Shown here: positions 1-9,729 of the stretch, piece after piece
Position numbering within the stretch: the stretch's first letter is position 1
Layout of the letters: every line of letters begins with the position of its first letter
Source: Egicoccus sp. AB-alg6-2
Lineage (GTDB): Bacteria > Actinomycetota > Nitriliruptoria > Nitriliruptorales > Nitriliruptoraceae
Direction of reading: 5' to 3'
Assembly: GCF_041821025.1 (NCBI RefSeq)
Contig: NZ_JBGUAY010000003.1
Coordinates: forward strand, 124,001-188,000
Length of the DNA stretch: 64,000 nucleotides
Translations under genes and position numbers: made by a program
The notes under the pieces: generated by a model
What the model was told of the DNA's origin: nothing
The model's input: only the letters and a program-made list of their open reading frames with translations
Database searches by the model: none

Positions 1-549
1 CAGGAGGTGTGGTTCGACGAGCCGGCGCCGAGCGTGCTCGAGGTGTGCGAGGGCAACTTCACCGACGTGCTCGCCTTCGTGTCGCTGTCCAAGCGCTCGG
101 GCATGACCGGCTATCGCGCCGGGGCGATCGTCGGCGACCCGGAGCTGATCCGTCGCCTGCGCCTGCTGCGACCCAACGTCGGCACCGCCTCGCCCGACTT
201 CGTCCAGGTGGCGGCGACGGCCGCGTGGCGCGACCAGACCCACGTCGATGCCAGGCGGGCGGTGTTCGCCGCCAAGCGCGACGTGGTGCTCGGCTTCCTG
301 CGTGACGCGGGCATCGAGGTGAGCGGCTCGGACGCGACCTTCTACGTCTGGTTCCGCGCCCCGGGCGGCGACGACACCGGCTACGCCGAGGCGCTGCTGA
401 AGGAGCGCATCATCGCCTCCCCCGGGACCGCGTTCGGACCGGCCGGAGCGGGGTGGATGCGCCTGGCGCTGGTCCCGACCGTCCAAGGCTGCCGCGAGGC
501 GGTCGAACGCTGGGCCGAAGCCATCGACGCCGGACGCCTGCCGAGCTGA
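1..549 (+). CDS. dapC: Class I/II PLP aminotransferase, C-terminal part (probable N-succinyldiaminopimelate transaminase)
   Basis: The frame is open from the first base, so only the last 182 codons are present and the start lies outside the window. The product is a fold-type I PLP aminotransferase: the Schiff-base lysine is seen in SLSKRSGMTGYRAG (about residue 31 of the visible part), preceded by the YxEV/FDEPAPS-type strand typical of this family. The family contains aspartate, alanine and succinyl-DAP transaminases. The DapC assignment rests on dapD and dapE lying 2 kb downstream on the same strand, so it is an inference. It acts in the cytoplasm. The stop TGA lies inside a hairpin that probably ends the transcript. 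Confidence 0.72.
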   Translation, partial: QEVWFDEPAPSVLEVCEGNFTDVLAFVSLSKRSGMTGYRAGAIVGDPELIRRLRLLRPNVGTASPDFVQVAATAAWRDQTHVDARRAVFAAKRDVVLGFLRDAGIEVSGSDATFYVWFRAPGGDDTGYAEALLKERIIASPGTAFGPAGAGWMRLALVPTVQGCREAVERWAEAIDAGRLPS

Positions 550-568
550 CACCGCCGTGTCACGGCTC
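543..568 (+). terminator. Hairpin at end of the dapC-like gene
   Basis: TGACAC and GTGTCA pair around a CGCC loop, and GAGC/GCTC extend the stem past a two-base bulge. The stop codon of the aminotransferase is in the 5' arm. There is no T-run, which is usual for terminators in such GC-rich genomes. The next gene is convergent. Confidence 0.45.
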
Positions 569-665
569 CGCATCGATGTCGCGCCAACTCGCCACCGGTG
601 CGTGATTGCCGCGACACCGACGACACCACGCGACATGGCGTCCGGGTGGGCGCGCGTCGTCGTCC

Positions 666-1646
666 TCAGGTCCGTTCGGCGACGCGCTTGCCGAGCATGC
701 CGACGACCAGCACGATGACGAGCGCCGTCAGCCCGAGCGCGAGTGCCGTCGGCACCTCGGTGGCGACCGGGGCGCCCAGCCGCGTGTCGCCGACCCCGTC
801 GACGCCGCTCGGCCACGGCCACAACACGCGCACCGACCCGACCATCAACCCGACGAGGGCGGCCAGGACGAGGTCGTGCCAGCGCTGCAGGAGCCAGTTG
901 AGCAGGGTGGCGAACGACGCCAGTCCGGCGACGCAGCCAGTCCCGACCACGGCGATCACGCCGAGGTCGCGCTCGCTGACCGCGTCGATGACGTTGGTGT
1001 ACATGCCGAGCATCAGCAGCAGGAACGAGCCGGAGATGCCCGGCAGGATCATGGCGCAGACGCCGATCATGCCGGCGACGAGGAAGTGGGCCAGCGTGGG
1101 GTCGGCGACCGGCCCCGACCGTAGGCCGAGCACGACGAAGGTCAGCGCGCCGACGCCCAACACCACCAGCAGGTGGGTCCCGGAAGGTCGACGCAGTTCC
1201 TGCCAGGCCAGGACGGTCGCACCGGCGATGAGGCCCAGGAACAGCGCCGACATCGGCACGGGGTGGTGGTGCAGCAGTCCGCGGAGCAGCGTGGCAAGGG
1301 AAAAGATGGCGGCGAGGATGCCGAGCAGCAGGCTGACGACGAAGCCCCACTCGATCGCCGCGAACGCCGTCCCGGCGGCACGCAACTGCCCGCGCAGCAA
1401 CAGCGACAACGTCCGCGCCCCCTGACGCACGTTGGCGATCAGGCGGGGGTAGATGCCGGTGATCAGGGCCACGGTGCCACCGGAGAACCCGGGTACGAGG
1501 TCGGCCGTGCCCATGCCGAAGCCGACGGCCGCGGTCCCCAGCAGGTCCAACGGACGCTGCGGGGCCGTGTCCGGCGCAGCCTCTGGTGGCCGTGGCGCGA
1601 TCGGCTCGGCGTCGCCGCCCTGCGGGGCGGGGGGATGGCTGTCCAC
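666..1646 (-). CDS. DUF368 family membrane protein (undecaprenyl-phosphate translocase family)
   Basis: This 326-residue polytopic membrane protein has the DUF368 signature near its N-terminus: GFGMGTADLVPGFSGGT followed by ALITGIYPRLI. Repeated hydrophobic segments run to the C-terminus, with a second similar half containing ILPGISGSFLLLMLGMY around residue 200. Members of this family (PopT) were recently assigned to flipping undecaprenyl phosphate back across the membrane for cell-wall recycling; that role is family knowledge, not visible here. About 35 residues before the first membrane segment are Pro/Ala-rich and disordered. The GTG start lacks a clear ribosome site, so the true N-terminus could be a little shorter. 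The GDPD gene lies 39 bases upstream on the same strand. Confidence 0.85.
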   Translation of the reverse strand: MDSHPPAPQGGDAEPIAPRPPEAAPDTAPQRPLDLLGTAAVGFGMGTADLVPGFSGGTVALITGIYPRLIANVRQGARTLSLLLRGQLRAAGTAFAAIEWGFVVSLLLGILAAIFSLATLLRGLLHHHPVPMSALFLGLIAGATVLAWQELRRPSGTHLLVVLGVGALTFVVLGLRSGPVADPTLAHFLVAGMIGVCAMILPGISGSFLLLMLGMYTNVIDAVSERDLGVIAVVGTGCVAGLASFATLLNWLLQRWHDLVLAALVGLMVGSVRVLWPWPSGVDGVGDTRLGAPVATEVPTALALGLTALVIVLVVGMLGKRVAERT

Positions 1647-1685
1647 GTGGGGTCCGGTCGGGGATCGTCTGGCGGTCGCGGCACG

Positions 1686-2471
1686 CTACTCGTCGTCCCC
1701 GGGCGTGGCCTCCCAGCAGCCCCGCTCGGCCAGGACGTCGCGCAACAATCGGGTGCGGTCGCTGACCAGCCCGTCCACGCCGAGGTCGAGCAGTCGGTGC
1801 ATCTCGCCCGGCTCGTTCACCGTCCAGACCTGGACCGGCATGGCGGCCCAATGGGCGGCGGCGAGGAAGCGGCGGTCGACGATCGGGATCGCCCCGAAGC
1901 GCAACGGAACCTGCAGCACGTCGGCGCGCAGGCGCACCCTGCTGCCGCCGCGCCGGGTCAACGACCCGATGCGCAGGCGACGCACCTCGGCGGGGCCGGC
2001 CGAGGTACACACCCGCTCGCCGAGGGCGTTGCGGATCCGGTCCAGCCGCGAGTCCGAGAACGAGCCGACGCAGATCCTGGCCAGCAGCTCGTCGTCACCA
2101 CGCAGGCGGGCGATCATCGGCTCGACCGCCAGGTCGTCCTTGACGTCCACGATCCACCGCACGTCCGGAAAGCTCGCGACGGCCTCGTCGAAACGCGGGA
2201 CCGGCTCGCGGCTCGAGATCCGCGCGCCCGAGACGACGTCCCAGGACAACCCGGCGATGGCACCGACGGTGTCGGTGACCCGGTCGAGCGTGGGGTCGTG
2301 GTGGAGCACCAGCACCCCGTCGCTGGAGACGTGCACGTCCGTTTCGAGGTAGCGGTAGCCGAGCGCGACCGCGTCGGCGAAGGCCGCCATCGAGTTCTCC
2401 GCACCGACGTGGTCGCCACCCCGGTGCGCAATGGCGACCGGCCCGTCGGCGTCGAGGAACGGATGGGGCAC
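1686..2471 (-). CDS. Glycerophosphodiester phosphodiesterase family protein
   Basis: A 261-residue GDPD TIM-barrel enzyme that would hydrolyse glycerophosphodiesters to an alcohol and glycerol 3-phosphate. AIAHRGG near residue 15, followed by AENSMAAF and [17 protein letters not shown], supplies the family's catalytic histidines and metal-binding Glu/Asp. No signal peptide is seen, so it is probably cytoplasmic. I chose the GTG at 2471 because AAGAGGAG stands 6-8 bases upstream; the same frame opens further upstream to 2546 without a ribosome site. It is divergent from dapD. Confidence 0.85.
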   Translation of the reverse strand: MPHPFLDADGPVAIAHRGGDHVGAENSMAAFADAVALGYRYLETDVHVSSDGVLVLHHDPTLDRVTDTVGAIAGLSWDVVSGARISSREPVPRFDEAVASFPDVRWIVDVKDDLAVEPMIARLRGDDELLARICVGSFSDSRLDRIRNALGERVCTSAGPAEVRRLRIGSLTRRGGSRVRLRADVLQVPLRFGAIPIVDRRFLAAAHWAAMPVQVWTVNEPGEMHRLLDLGVDGLVSDRTRLLRDVLAERGCWEATPGDDE

Positions 2472-2552
2472 GGTCGGCTCCTCTTCGTAGGGACGCGGTT
2501 GGCGGTGGGGCGAACAGTCGGGTGGGCCGCGGAGGCAGTCTGGCACAGCCGT

Positions 2553-2558
2553 TAGGCT
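2553..2558 (+). promoter_or_regulatory. Possible -10 hexamer for dapD
   Basis: TAGGCT lies 51 bases before the dapD ATG. It fits the actinobacterial -10 pattern TANNNT seen in the same place before many genes in this window. No convincing -35 is seen. Confidence 0.35.
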
Positions 2559-2608
2559 CGGCCGTCGGACGTCGCTGTCCGCCCGACCGCGCCCACGAAG
2601 GAACCGCC

Positions 2609-3667
2609 ATGACCGCCACCGCCGCGCTCGGCATCGGCCTGGCCACCATCTCCGACGCCGGCGAGGGCACCAAGGTGCTCGACACCTGGTACCCGCTCGT
2701 CAAGCTCGACGACGCACCGACCGCGGCCGCCGCGCTCGCCGCCGCGGTCGGTCACCGTGGCGGAGCCGGCACGTTCGAGCTGACCGACGCGCACGTCGAC
2801 GCCGTCACCGGACAGCAGAGCGTTTCCGACGCCGTCCGCGACGCGGTCGCCGCCGGGCAGGTGCCGCCCACCGTCGACACCGGCACACGTCGGCGGGCCG
2901 TGGTGACCTTCATCGAGGCACTGGACGCGGCTCCGGTCGACGCCCACGACGTCTACCTGCGGCTGCACCTGCTCTCGCATCGACTCGTCCAGCCGCACGG
3001 CGCTTCGCTGGAGGGCGCGTTCGGGCTGCTGAACAACGTGGTGTGGACCGACCTCGGGCCGTGCGACCCGGACGGGTTCACCGCCCTGCGCCTGCGGCTC
3101 GAGGCGGACGGGCACCGACTCCGCGTCAGCAGCGTCGACAAGTTCCCGCGCATGACCGACTACGTCGTGCCCGGCGGTGTGCGCATCGGCGACGCCGACC
3201 GGGTCCGCCTCGGCGCCCACCTCGCCCCGGGGACGACCGTGATGCACGAGGGGTTCGTCAACTTCAACGCGGGCACGCTCGGCGCCTCGATGGTCGAGGG
3301 CCGGATCTCCGCCGGCGTGGTGCTGGGCGACGGCTCCGACCTCGGTGGCAGCGCCTCGGTGATGGGCACGCTCTCGGGTGGTGGCAAGGAGGTGATCGCC
3401 GTCGGCGAACAGTGCCTGATCGGCGCCAATGCCGGCATCGGGATCTCGCTCGGTGACCGCTGCGTGGTCGAGGCCGGCCTCTACGTCACCGCGGGCACCA
3501 AGGTCACGCTGCCCGACGGCGCGATCGTCAAGGCCAGCGAACTGTCGGGCCAGGACGGCCTGCTGTTCCTGCGCGACTCGGTGACCGGAACGGTGCGCGT
3601 GCGCATGCGTCAGGGTGAGACGGCCGACTGGGGCGGCCTCAACGCCGACCTGCACGCCAATGACTGA
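2609..3667 (+). CDS. dapD: 2,3,4,5-tetrahydropyridine-2,6-dicarboxylate N-succinyltransferase
   Basis: DapD transfers succinate from succinyl-CoA to tetrahydrodipicolinate in the lysine/meso-diaminopimelate pathway. The protein is 352 residues, the long type-2 form found in actinobacteria. The C-terminal half is a left-handed beta-helix of hexapeptide repeats including [40 protein letters not shown] and [18 protein letters not shown]. The ATG at 2609 is chosen because GAAGGA stands 7 bases upstream. It overlaps dapE by an ATGACTGA junction, so the two are translationally coupled. Confidence 0.95.
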   Translation: MTATAALGIGLATISDAGEGTKVLDTWYPLVKLDDAPTAAAALAAAVGHRGGAGTFELTDAHVDAVTGQQSVSDAVRDAVAAGQVPPTVDTGTRRRAVVTFIEALDAAPVDAHDVYLRLHLLSHRLVQPHGASLEGAFGLLNNVVWTDLGPCDPDGFTALRLRLEADGHRLRVSSVDKFPRMTDYVVPGGVRIGDADRVRLGAHLAPGTTVMHEGFVNFNAGTLGASMVEGRISAGVVLGDGSDLGGSASVMGTLSGGGKEVIAVGEQCLIGANAGIGISLGDRCVVEAGLYVTAGTKVTLPDGAIVKASELSGQDGLLFLRDSVTGTVRVRMRQGETADWGGLNADLHAND

Positions 3668-4781
3668 CCGCGACGACCTGGTCACCCGCCTGGTCGAGCA
3701 CTGCGGCCACCTCTGCACCACCGGCGACGAGGGCCCGATCGCCGACGCGATGCAGGCGCGCTACACCGACCTCGGCGAGGAGGTCACCCGCGTCGGGCAC
3801 AGCATCGTGGTGGACGGACGCCGTGGGATGCCGGCCCGTCCCCTGGTGCTGCTGGTCGGCCACCTCGACGTCGTCCCGCCCACGGACGCCGACGTGCAAA
3901 CGCGTCGTGAGGACCGCGACGGTGTCGACGTGGTCGTGGGACGCGGCACCTCGGACATGAAGGCGGGCAACGTGGTCGCCATGGCGGCCTTCGAGGACCG
4001 GGCCCTGCGCGAGGCATCGCCCTACGACCTCGCGCTCGTCCTCTATGCGGGTGAGGAGGGACCGGCCGACGGCAACGAGCTTCGGACCGTGCTCGACGAG
4101 GTGCCGTGGCTGCGGGAGGCGGCACTGGCCATCGTGCTGGAACCGACCGACGGCGAGGTGCAACTGGGCTGCCTCGGTGGACTGCACGCCGTCGTGACGT
4201 TCGCGGGTCGACAGGCGCATTCGGCACGGCCATGGCACGGCCGCAACGCGCTGACGATGGCCGGGGCGTTCCTGGCCGAACTCGACGCCGACCACGTCCG
4301 CGAGGTCGACCTGGACGGGATCGTCTACAAGGACGTGTGGTCGGCGACGCAGGCGTGGACCGACGGCCTCGGGCCGGGGCCCCGTGCGGAGACCACGCCG
4401 GTCCGCAACGTCATCCCGGGTGCGTTCATGGTCAACCTCAACTTCCGGTTCGCGCCGTCGCGCGACCTGGCCGAGGCCGAGGCCGAGCTTCGCGAGCGGA
4501 TCGGGGACCGGGCGCGGGTCGAGATCGTGGACCGCTCCCCCGGCGCGCCGCCGCGGTTGTCCGACCCGGTCGTGCGGGCGTTCGTCGACCGCATCGGCGC
4601 GCCCGTCGCGGCGAAGCAGGCCTGGACCGACGTCGCCCGCTTCGCCGAGGTCGGCGTACCCGCGCTCAACTACGGCCCGGGGCTGACGGCACAGGCGCAC
4701 CAACGCGGCGAGTACGTCCGCGTCGACGACCTCGAGATCGCGGCCACGCGACTGCGGTCGTTCCTGGCGACGCCGGTGTGA
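3660..4781 (+). CDS. dapE: Succinyl-diaminopimelate desuccinylase
   Basis: An M20-family zinc peptidase of 373 residues that removes succinate from N-succinyl-LL-DAP. [10 protein letters not shown] carries the first zinc histidine and the catalytic Asp. [12 protein letters not shown] supplies the bridging Asp, and [13 protein letters not shown] supplies the catalytic base Glu and a zinc Glu. The dimerisation domain follows (about residues 175-290). The start overlaps the last bases of dapD. The next gene, comB, starts at a GTGA that overlaps the dapE stop. Confidence 0.93.
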   Translation: MTDRDDLVTRLVEHCGHLCTTGDEGPIADAMQARYTDLGEEVTRVGHSIVVDGRRGMPARPLVLLVGHLDVVPPTDADVQTRREDRDGVDVVVGRGTSDMKAGNVVAMAAFEDRALREASPYDLALVLYAGEEGPADGNELRTVLDEVPWLREAALAIVLEPTDGEVQLGCLGGLHAVVTFAGRQAHSARPWHGRNALTMAGAFLAELDADHVREVDLDGIVYKDVWSATQAWTDGLGPGPRAETTPVRNVIPGAFMVNLNFRFAPSRDLAEAEAELRERIGDRARVEIVDRSPGAPPRLSDPVVRAFVDRIGAPVAAKQAWTDVARFAEVGVPALNYGPGLTAQAHQRGEYVRVDDLEIAATRLRSFLATPV

Positions 4782-5467
4782 GCGGCGCCGTCTTCGTCGA
4801 CCTCGACGGCGCGGCGGCCGACGACGCCGTGGTCGTGATCGATGTCCTGCGCGCCTTCACGACCGTTCCCTGGGCACTGCACCGGGGAGCGGGACGCGTG
4901 CTGGCCGTCGACACGCCCGAGCGCGCGTTCGCGCTGCGCGAGCAACACGTTCCCGACGCCGTGCTCGCGGGCGAGCAGGGCGGCAAGCCCCTTGACGGGT
5001 TCGACCTCGGCAACTCCCCCAGCGACGTGGCGACCTGGGACTTCGCCGGTCGCCCGTTCGTGCACCGCACCACCGCCGGCACCCAGGGGCTGGTCCGCTG
5101 TCAGGACAGCCCGGTGCTGCTCGCCGCCTCGTTCGTGACGGCGGCGGCGACGGCACGGGCCCTGCGGTCGGCAAGGGTCTCGCGGGTGACCTACGTGGTC
5201 ACGGGCGCCTCGCTCGGTCGCGACGGCGACGAGGACCTCGCCTGTGCCGAGTTGATCGCGGCGCGGGTCGCGGGGAACGACCCCGATCCGCGGCCGTTCC
5301 TCGAGCGGGTCGCGTGCAGCGACGCCGGCCGCACGTTCGGCGGCGACGGGCCGGCCTGGCTGCCGCAGATCGACGTCGATCTCGCCCGCGAGGTCGACCG
5401 CTTCGACGTGGCCCTGTTCGCCCGACCGGTCATCGAACTGGAGGCGGTCGAGCTCGTCGGCGGCTAG
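4778..5467 (+). CDS. comB: ComB family protein (putative 2-phosphosulfolactate phosphatase)
   Basis: A 229-residue member of the ComB family. The hallmark is VVVIDVLRAFTTVPWALHRGA near the N-terminus, followed by GEQGGKPLDGFDLGNSPS and HRTTAGTQGL. ComB hydrolyses 2-phosphosulfolactate in archaeal coenzyme M synthesis. Bacterial homologues without coenzyme M are common, and their substrate is often unknown, so the reaction here is uncertain. It starts at a GTGA overlapping the dapE stop and therefore probably belongs to the dapDE transcript. Confidence 0.82.
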   Translation: MSGAVFVDLDGAAADDAVVVIDVLRAFTTVPWALHRGAGRVLAVDTPERAFALREQHVPDAVLAGEQGGKPLDGFDLGNSPSDVATWDFAGRPFVHRTTAGTQGLVRCQDSPVLLAASFVTAAATARALRSARVSRVTYVVTGASLGRDGDEDLACAELIAARVAGNDPDPRPFLERVACSDAGRTFGGDGPAWLPQIDVDLAREVDRFDVALFARPVIELEAVELVGG

Positions 5468-5497
5468 ACCTCGGAGGTCGCCGAGCGGAGGGTGCGT

Positions 5498-7048
5498 GTG
5501 CTGCTGTCGGAGCTGGTGGCGGTGTCCGCCGAGGTCGCCGCCACACGGAGCCGGAAGGCGAAGAACGCCGCACTGGTGACCGCGTTGCGGGCGCTGGATC
5601 GGGACGAGCTGGAGGCGGGGGTGGCCTTTCTGTCCGGCGAACCGCGCCAGGAACGCCTCGACCTCGGCCCCTCCGGCGTGTTCGGCATCGACGCGGAACC
5701 CGCCGACGACGCGACCCTGACCGTTGGCGAGGTCGACGCGACCCTGCAGGCCATCGCCGACGTCGAGGCAGGAACCGGGTCCCGCAGCCGCCGCCTGCAG
5801 CTGTTGGCCGATCTGTTGGCGCGAGCGACCCCGCAGGAGCAGGAATTTTTGCGTCGGCTCGTCGTGCGCGAACTGCGTCAGGGCGCCCTGTCCGGGCTGC
5901 TGACCCAGGCGGTCGCCACGGCGGCGGAGCTGCCGGAAGCCGCCGTGCGACGCGCCGCGATGCTCACCGGAGATCTCCGGCGCACGGCCGTGGCCGCGCT
6001 GACCGAAGGCGCCGCCGGCCTCGAGACGTTCCGGCTCGAGCTCGGCACGCCGTTGCAGCCCATGCTCGCCCAGACCGCCGCCACGGTCGCGGACGCGATG
6101 GCCGACCTCGGCGAGGTGGTCGTCGACGCCAAGCTCGACGGCGCACGGGTCCAGGTCCACCGCAACGGCGACGCGGTGCACGCGTTCACGCGCAACCTCC
6201 TGGAGGTCACCCACCGCGTCCCCGAGGTCGTCGAGGCCGCGCGAGCACTGGCGGCGACAAGGGTGGTGTTGGACGGCGAGGTGCTCGCCCTGGACGACGA
6301 GGGTCGACCGCACGCGTTCCAGGACACCATGCAGCGCTTCGGGACCGAGGTCGCCCCCGAGCGTCCCGCCGACGAGATGCGCCTGCAGGTGCGCTTCTTC
6401 GACCTGCTCCACGTCGACGGTCGCGACCTGATCGACCTCCCCCTGCGCGAGCGGCTGGCGGAGCTGGCGGACGTGGTTCCCGCGTCGCTGCGGATCGACC
6501 AACTGCGTACCGCGGACCCGGCGGAGGCCCACGAGTTCCTCCGGGGCACGCTGGCCGCCGGCCACGAAGGTGTCATGGTCAAGGACCTCGACGCGGCGTA
6601 CGAGGCCGGACGTCGCGGGGCGGCGTGGCGCAAGGTGAAGCCGGTCCACACGCTGGATCTCGTCGTGCTCGCGGCCGAGTGGGGATCGGGACGCCGACGC
6701 GGTTGGCTGTCCAACCTGCACCTGGGCGCGTACGACCCCGACCGCGACGTGTTCGTGATGCTCGGCAAGACGTTCAAGGGGCTCACGGACTCGGTCCTGG
6801 CCTGGCAGACCGAGCAGCTGCTCGCCAGGGAGACGCATCGCGAGGGGCACGTCGTCCACGTGCGGCCGGAACTGGTGGTCGAGATCGCCCTCGACGGGCT
6901 CGTCCGATCGCCGCGCTACCCCGCGGGGCTCGCGATGCGCTTCGCCCGTGTCCGCGGCTACCGCCCCGACAAGGACCCTCGCGACGCCGACACCGTCGCG
7001 ACCGCACGGGCATTGCACGCCGGTGAGGTGCCGCCGCCGATCGACTGA
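5498..7048 (+). CDS. ATP-dependent DNA ligase (LigB-like)
   Basis: A 516-residue ligase resembling Mycobacterium LigB along its whole length. The N-terminal DNA-binding domain (about 1-170) begins MLLSELVAVSAEVAATRSR. The adenylation domain follows, with the nucleotide-accepting lysine in DAKLDGARVQVHRNG (about residue 212), then an OB domain with TLDLVVLAAEWGSGRRRG. The start is set at the GTG at 5498 because GGAGG ends six bases before it; another GTG six bases upstream overlaps that ribosome site. It stands alone after comB. Such ligases accompany the essential NAD-dependent LigA and are usually dispensable repair enzymes. Confidence 0.93.
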   Translation: MLLSELVAVSAEVAATRSRKAKNAALVTALRALDRDELEAGVAFLSGEPRQERLDLGPSGVFGIDAEPADDATLTVGEVDATLQAIADVEAGTGSRSRRLQLLADLLARATPQEQEFLRRLVVRELRQGALSGLLTQAVATAAELPEAAVRRAAMLTGDLRRTAVAALTEGAAGLETFRLELGTPLQPMLAQTAATVADAMADLGEVVVDAKLDGARVQVHRNGDAVHAFTRNLLEVTHRVPEVVEAARALAATRVVLDGEVLALDDEGRPHAFQDTMQRFGTEVAPERPADEMRLQVRFFDLLHVDGRDLIDLPLRERLAELADVVPASLRIDQLRTADPAEAHEFLRGTLAAGHEGVMVKDLDAAYEAGRRGAAWRKVKPVHTLDLVVLAAEWGSGRRRGWLSNLHLGAYDPDRDVFVMLGKTFKGLTDSVLAWQTEQLLARETHREGHVVHVRPELVVEIALDGLVRSPRYPAGLAMRFARVRGYRPDKDPRDADTVATARALHAGEVPPPID

Positions 7049-7120
7049 GGCTGCCCGGGCGCCGATGCACGGTTCGGCACGTTCTTCCGTTTCAGGCGCT
7101 GCGGTTCGCCCCGCCCCAGC

Positions 7121-7126
7121 TACCGT
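7121..7126 (+). promoter_or_regulatory. Possible -10 hexamer for the amino-acid ABC transporter operon
   Basis: TACCGT lies 71 bases before the GTG of the substrate-binding lipoprotein gene and fits TANNNT. The -35 is not clear. Confidence 0.3.
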
Positions 7127-7196
7127 CTGCCATCTCGGACGCCGGGCGGATCCTCCCGTGACCGCCGTGTGCGACCGGACGACGAGGAGGACGCAA

Positions 7197-8132
7197 GTGA
7201 ACGTGCGCAGGACGGCTGCCGGCCTGGCAGCGCTCGCACTCGTCGCCAGCGCGTGCGGCGGCGACACCACCGACAGCACCACCGTCGACGAGCCGACGAC
7301 CGGTGCGACCGACGACGCGACGGGCGGCACGACCGACGACGCGACGGACGACGCGACGGACGACGCCGATGGGCAGGCGACCGCCTGCGGGCCGGACAGC
7401 CCTGACCTGTTCCAGCAGGGGCAGCTCACCGTGGCGACCGGCGAGCCGGTGTTCCCGCCATGGATGATGGACGACGACCCCGCCAGCGGCGAAGGTTTCG
7501 AGAGCGCGGTGGTCTATGCGCTGGCCGAGGAACTCGGCTTCGCCGAGGACCAGGTGAGCTGGGTGCGCACCGGGTTCGACGAGGCGATCGGTCCGGGCGA
7601 GAAGGACTACGACTTCAACATCCAGCAGTACTCCATCACCGAGGAACGCGAACAGGTCGTCGACTTCTCGGTGCCCTACTACGAGGTGGACAAGTCGCTC
7701 GTCGCGCTCAGCGACAGCCCCGCCGCGTCCGCCACCTCGCTCGACGAACTGCAGGACGTCCGGTTCGGCGCCGTGGTCGGCACCACGGACCTCGCCTACA
7801 TCGAGGACGTCATCGGCGTCGACGACGTCGCGGTCTACGACGACCAGGCCGGCCTGTTCCAGGCACTGCAAGGCGGGCAGATCGACGCCACGGTCTTCGG
7901 GTTGCCGGGCGCGCTGTTCGTCACGGCGGTGCAGGTCGAGGACTCGGTCATCGCCGGCATCCTGCCGGGTGAACCGATGGACGACGGACTCGGACTGCTG
8001 TTCGAGGAGGGAAGCCCGCTGGTCCCCTGCGTGGACGAGGCGCTCGAATCGTTGCGCGCCGACGGAACGCTCGACGCGCTGGCCGAGGAGTGGCTGGCCG
8101 GGGGCGGCGACATCCCCACCATCTCGGAGTGA
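7197..8132 (+). CDS. Polar amino-acid ABC transporter substrate-binding lipoprotein
   Basis: This 311-residue lipoprotein has a signal peptide ending in a lipobox (ALVASACGG, Cys about residue 18). A strongly acidic Thr/Asp/Ala linker of about 40 residues follows, encoded by imperfect 12-base tandem repeats near 7305-7370. The solute-binding domain then runs LTVATGEPVFPPWMM, YDFNIQQYSITEER and VVDFSVPYYEVDKSLVAL, typical of family 3 amino-acid binding proteins. The linker probably spans the cell wall from the membrane. The GTG start has GAGGAGGA upstream. It is the first gene of a permease-ATPase operon; the exact amino acid cannot be read from sequence. Confidence 0.92.
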   Translation: MNVRRTAAGLAALALVASACGGDTTDSTTVDEPTTGATDDATGGTTDDATDDATDDADGQATACGPDSPDLFQQGQLTVATGEPVFPPWMMDDDPASGEGFESAVVYALAEELGFAEDQVSWVRTGFDEAIGPGEKDYDFNIQQYSITEEREQVVDFSVPYYEVDKSLVALSDSPAASATSLDELQDVRFGAVVGTTDLAYIEDVIGVDDVAVYDDQAGLFQALQGGQIDATVFGLPGALFVTAVQVEDSVIAGILPGEPMDDGLGLLFEEGSPLVPCVDEALESLRADGTLDALAEEWLAGGGDIPTISE

Positions 8133-8983
8133 TCCCGCAACGCCCTGCCGCGCCGGCACCCCCGCCGGCGCGGCACCGTGTGCCGACCGGCCAGCAGGTT
8201 CGCCCCCTGCTGATCGCCGCGGTCAGCACGGCGCTCGTGTTCGGGTTGCTCGCGGTGTTCGTGGCGTCGTCGCCGCAGTGGCCGCGCATCCAGGCCACCT
8301 TCTTCGGCCCCGAACAGATGCGTGCGTCGTTCCCCCAGGTACTGCGGGGGTTCTGGCTCAACATGCGCATCTTCGCGATCGGGCAGGTCGCGATCCTGGT
8401 CCTGGCGCTCCTCGTCGCCGTGGCCCGGTCGCTGACCGGACCCGTCGCGGCACCGCTCCGGATCGGCGCCGTGGTCTTCATCGACCTGCTGCGCGGCGTG
8501 CCGTCCCTGCTGCTGATCCTGCTGTTCGGCTTCGGGATCCCCGCCCTGCAACTCCCCGGGCTCGGTCGCAGCAGCCTGTTGTGGGGCACGGTCGCGCTCA
8601 TCCTGAGCTACTCGGCCTACACCGCCGAGGTGTACCGGTCGGGGATGATCGCCGTCCACGACAGCCAACGCGCGGCCGCGAAGGCGCTCGGGCTGTCGCA
8701 ATGGCAGTCCCTGCGCTACGCCGTCGTTCCGCAGGCGGTCCGCAACGTCACGCCGGCGCTGCTCAACGGGGCGGTGTCCCTGCAGAAGGACGTCGTCCTG
8801 CTCAGCGTCATCGGTGCGCGCGAGGCCGTCCGCGAGGCACAGATCTACACCGCCGGAACGTTCAATTACTCGAGCTACGTCGTCGCGGCGTTGCTGTTCC
8901 TGCTGGCGAGCGTCCCGCTCGCGCGGTTCACCGACTGGTACACCCGCCGGGACCAGCTGCGCCGGCTGCAGAGGGCGTTCTGA
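8129..8983 (+). CDS. Amino-acid ABC transporter permease
   Basis: A 284-residue inner-membrane permease of the His/Glu/Gln/Arg/opine family. The EAA loop that contacts the ATPase is seen as AAAKALGLSQWQSLRYAVVP. The periplasmic and membrane parts include DLLRGVPSLLLILLFGFGIP and YSAYTAEVYRSGM. The GTGA start overlaps the stop of the binding-protein gene by four bases, and the stop TGA shares an A with the ATG of the ATPase gene. All three are therefore translationally coupled. Confidence 0.93.
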   Translation: MIPQRPAAPAPPPARHRVPTGQQVRPLLIAAVSTALVFGLLAVFVASSPQWPRIQATFFGPEQMRASFPQVLRGFWLNMRIFAIGQVAILVLALLVAVARSLTGPVAAPLRIGAVVFIDLLRGVPSLLLILLFGFGIPALQLPGLGRSSLLWGTVALILSYSAYTAEVYRSGMIAVHDSQRAAAKALGLSQWQSLRYAVVPQAVRNVTPALLNGAVSLQKDVVLLSVIGAREAVREAQIYTAGTFNYSSYVVAALLFLLASVPLARFTDWYTRRDQLRRLQRAF

Positions 8984-9729
8984 TGCGACCACGCGTCGAG
9001 GTCGAACGCCTCACCAAGTACTACGGCGACACGCTGGTGCTCGACCAGGTCGACCTCGCCGTCGCCGATCACGAGGTGGTGTGTCTGATCGGCGCCTCCG
9101 GATCCGGCAAGTCGACGCTGCTTCGGTGCGTGGCCCGGCTGGTCGAGTACGACCACGGCACGATCCGCCTGGACGGGGTGGCGCTGGAGAGCGGCGACCT
9201 GGCCGAGCGGGAACTGCGCAAACGGGTCGGGATCGTGTTCCAGTCCTACAACCTGTTCCCGCACCTGAGCGTGCTGGACAACGTCACCCTGGCTCCCCGC
9301 AAGGTGCACCATCAGCGACGCCGTCAGGCCGAGGACCGCGCCCGCGGACTGCTGCAGCTGTTCGGCATGGCCGAGTTCGCCGACAGCTACCCCGACCGGC
9401 TCTCGGGAGGTCAGCAGCAACGTGTCGCGATCGTGCGGGCCATGGCGACCGAGCCGGACGTGCTGCTGCTCGACGAGGTGACGGCGGCGCTCGATCCTGA
9501 ACTGATCGGTGGGGTGCTGGCCGTCATCCGCGACTTGAAGGAGCGCGGCATGACGATGTTGATCGTCACCCACGAGATGGGATTCGCCCGCGACGTCGCC
9601 GACCGGGTCGCCTTCCTCGACGAGGGCAGGATCTGCGAGATCTCGCCGCCCGACCAGCTGTTCGCCGACCCCGAACATCCCCGCACGCGCCAGTTCCTGC
9701 AGCGCATCATCGAGTCCGGCCGGTTGTGA
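8983..9729 (+). CDS. Amino-acid ABC transporter ATP-binding protein
   Basis: A 248-residue ABC ATPase. Walker A is GASGSGKST (about residue 39), the signature is LSGGQQQRVAIVRAM, and Walker B is DVLLLDEVTAALDPE, followed by the switch histidine in VTHEMGFARDVADRV. The sequence is typical of GlnQ/HisP-type polar amino-acid importers. The ATG overlaps the permease stop as TGATG. The next gene, an iminopeptidase, begins at a GTGA overlapping this stop, which suggests that peptide or amino-acid use is coordinated. Confidence 0.95.
   Translation: MRPRVEVERLTKYYGDTLVLDQVDLAVADHEVVCLIGASGSGKSTLLRCVARLVEYDHGTIRLDGVALESGDLAERELRKRVGIVFQSYNLFPHLSVLDNVTLAPRKVHHQRRRQAEDRARGLLQLFGMAEFADSYPDRLSGGQQQRVAIVRAMATEPDVLLLDEVTAALDPELIGGVLAVIRDLKERGMTMLIVTHEMGFARDVADRVAFLDEGRICEISPPDQLFADPEHPRTRQFLQRIIESGRL

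Noticed and set aside
4670-7429. A 919-codon open frame on the minus strand opposite dapE, comB and the DNA ligase
   Set aside because: It is a codon-position shadow of GC-rich genes: Arg/Gly/His-rich, no ribosome site, no recognisable domain, and the plus-strand genes here are certain.
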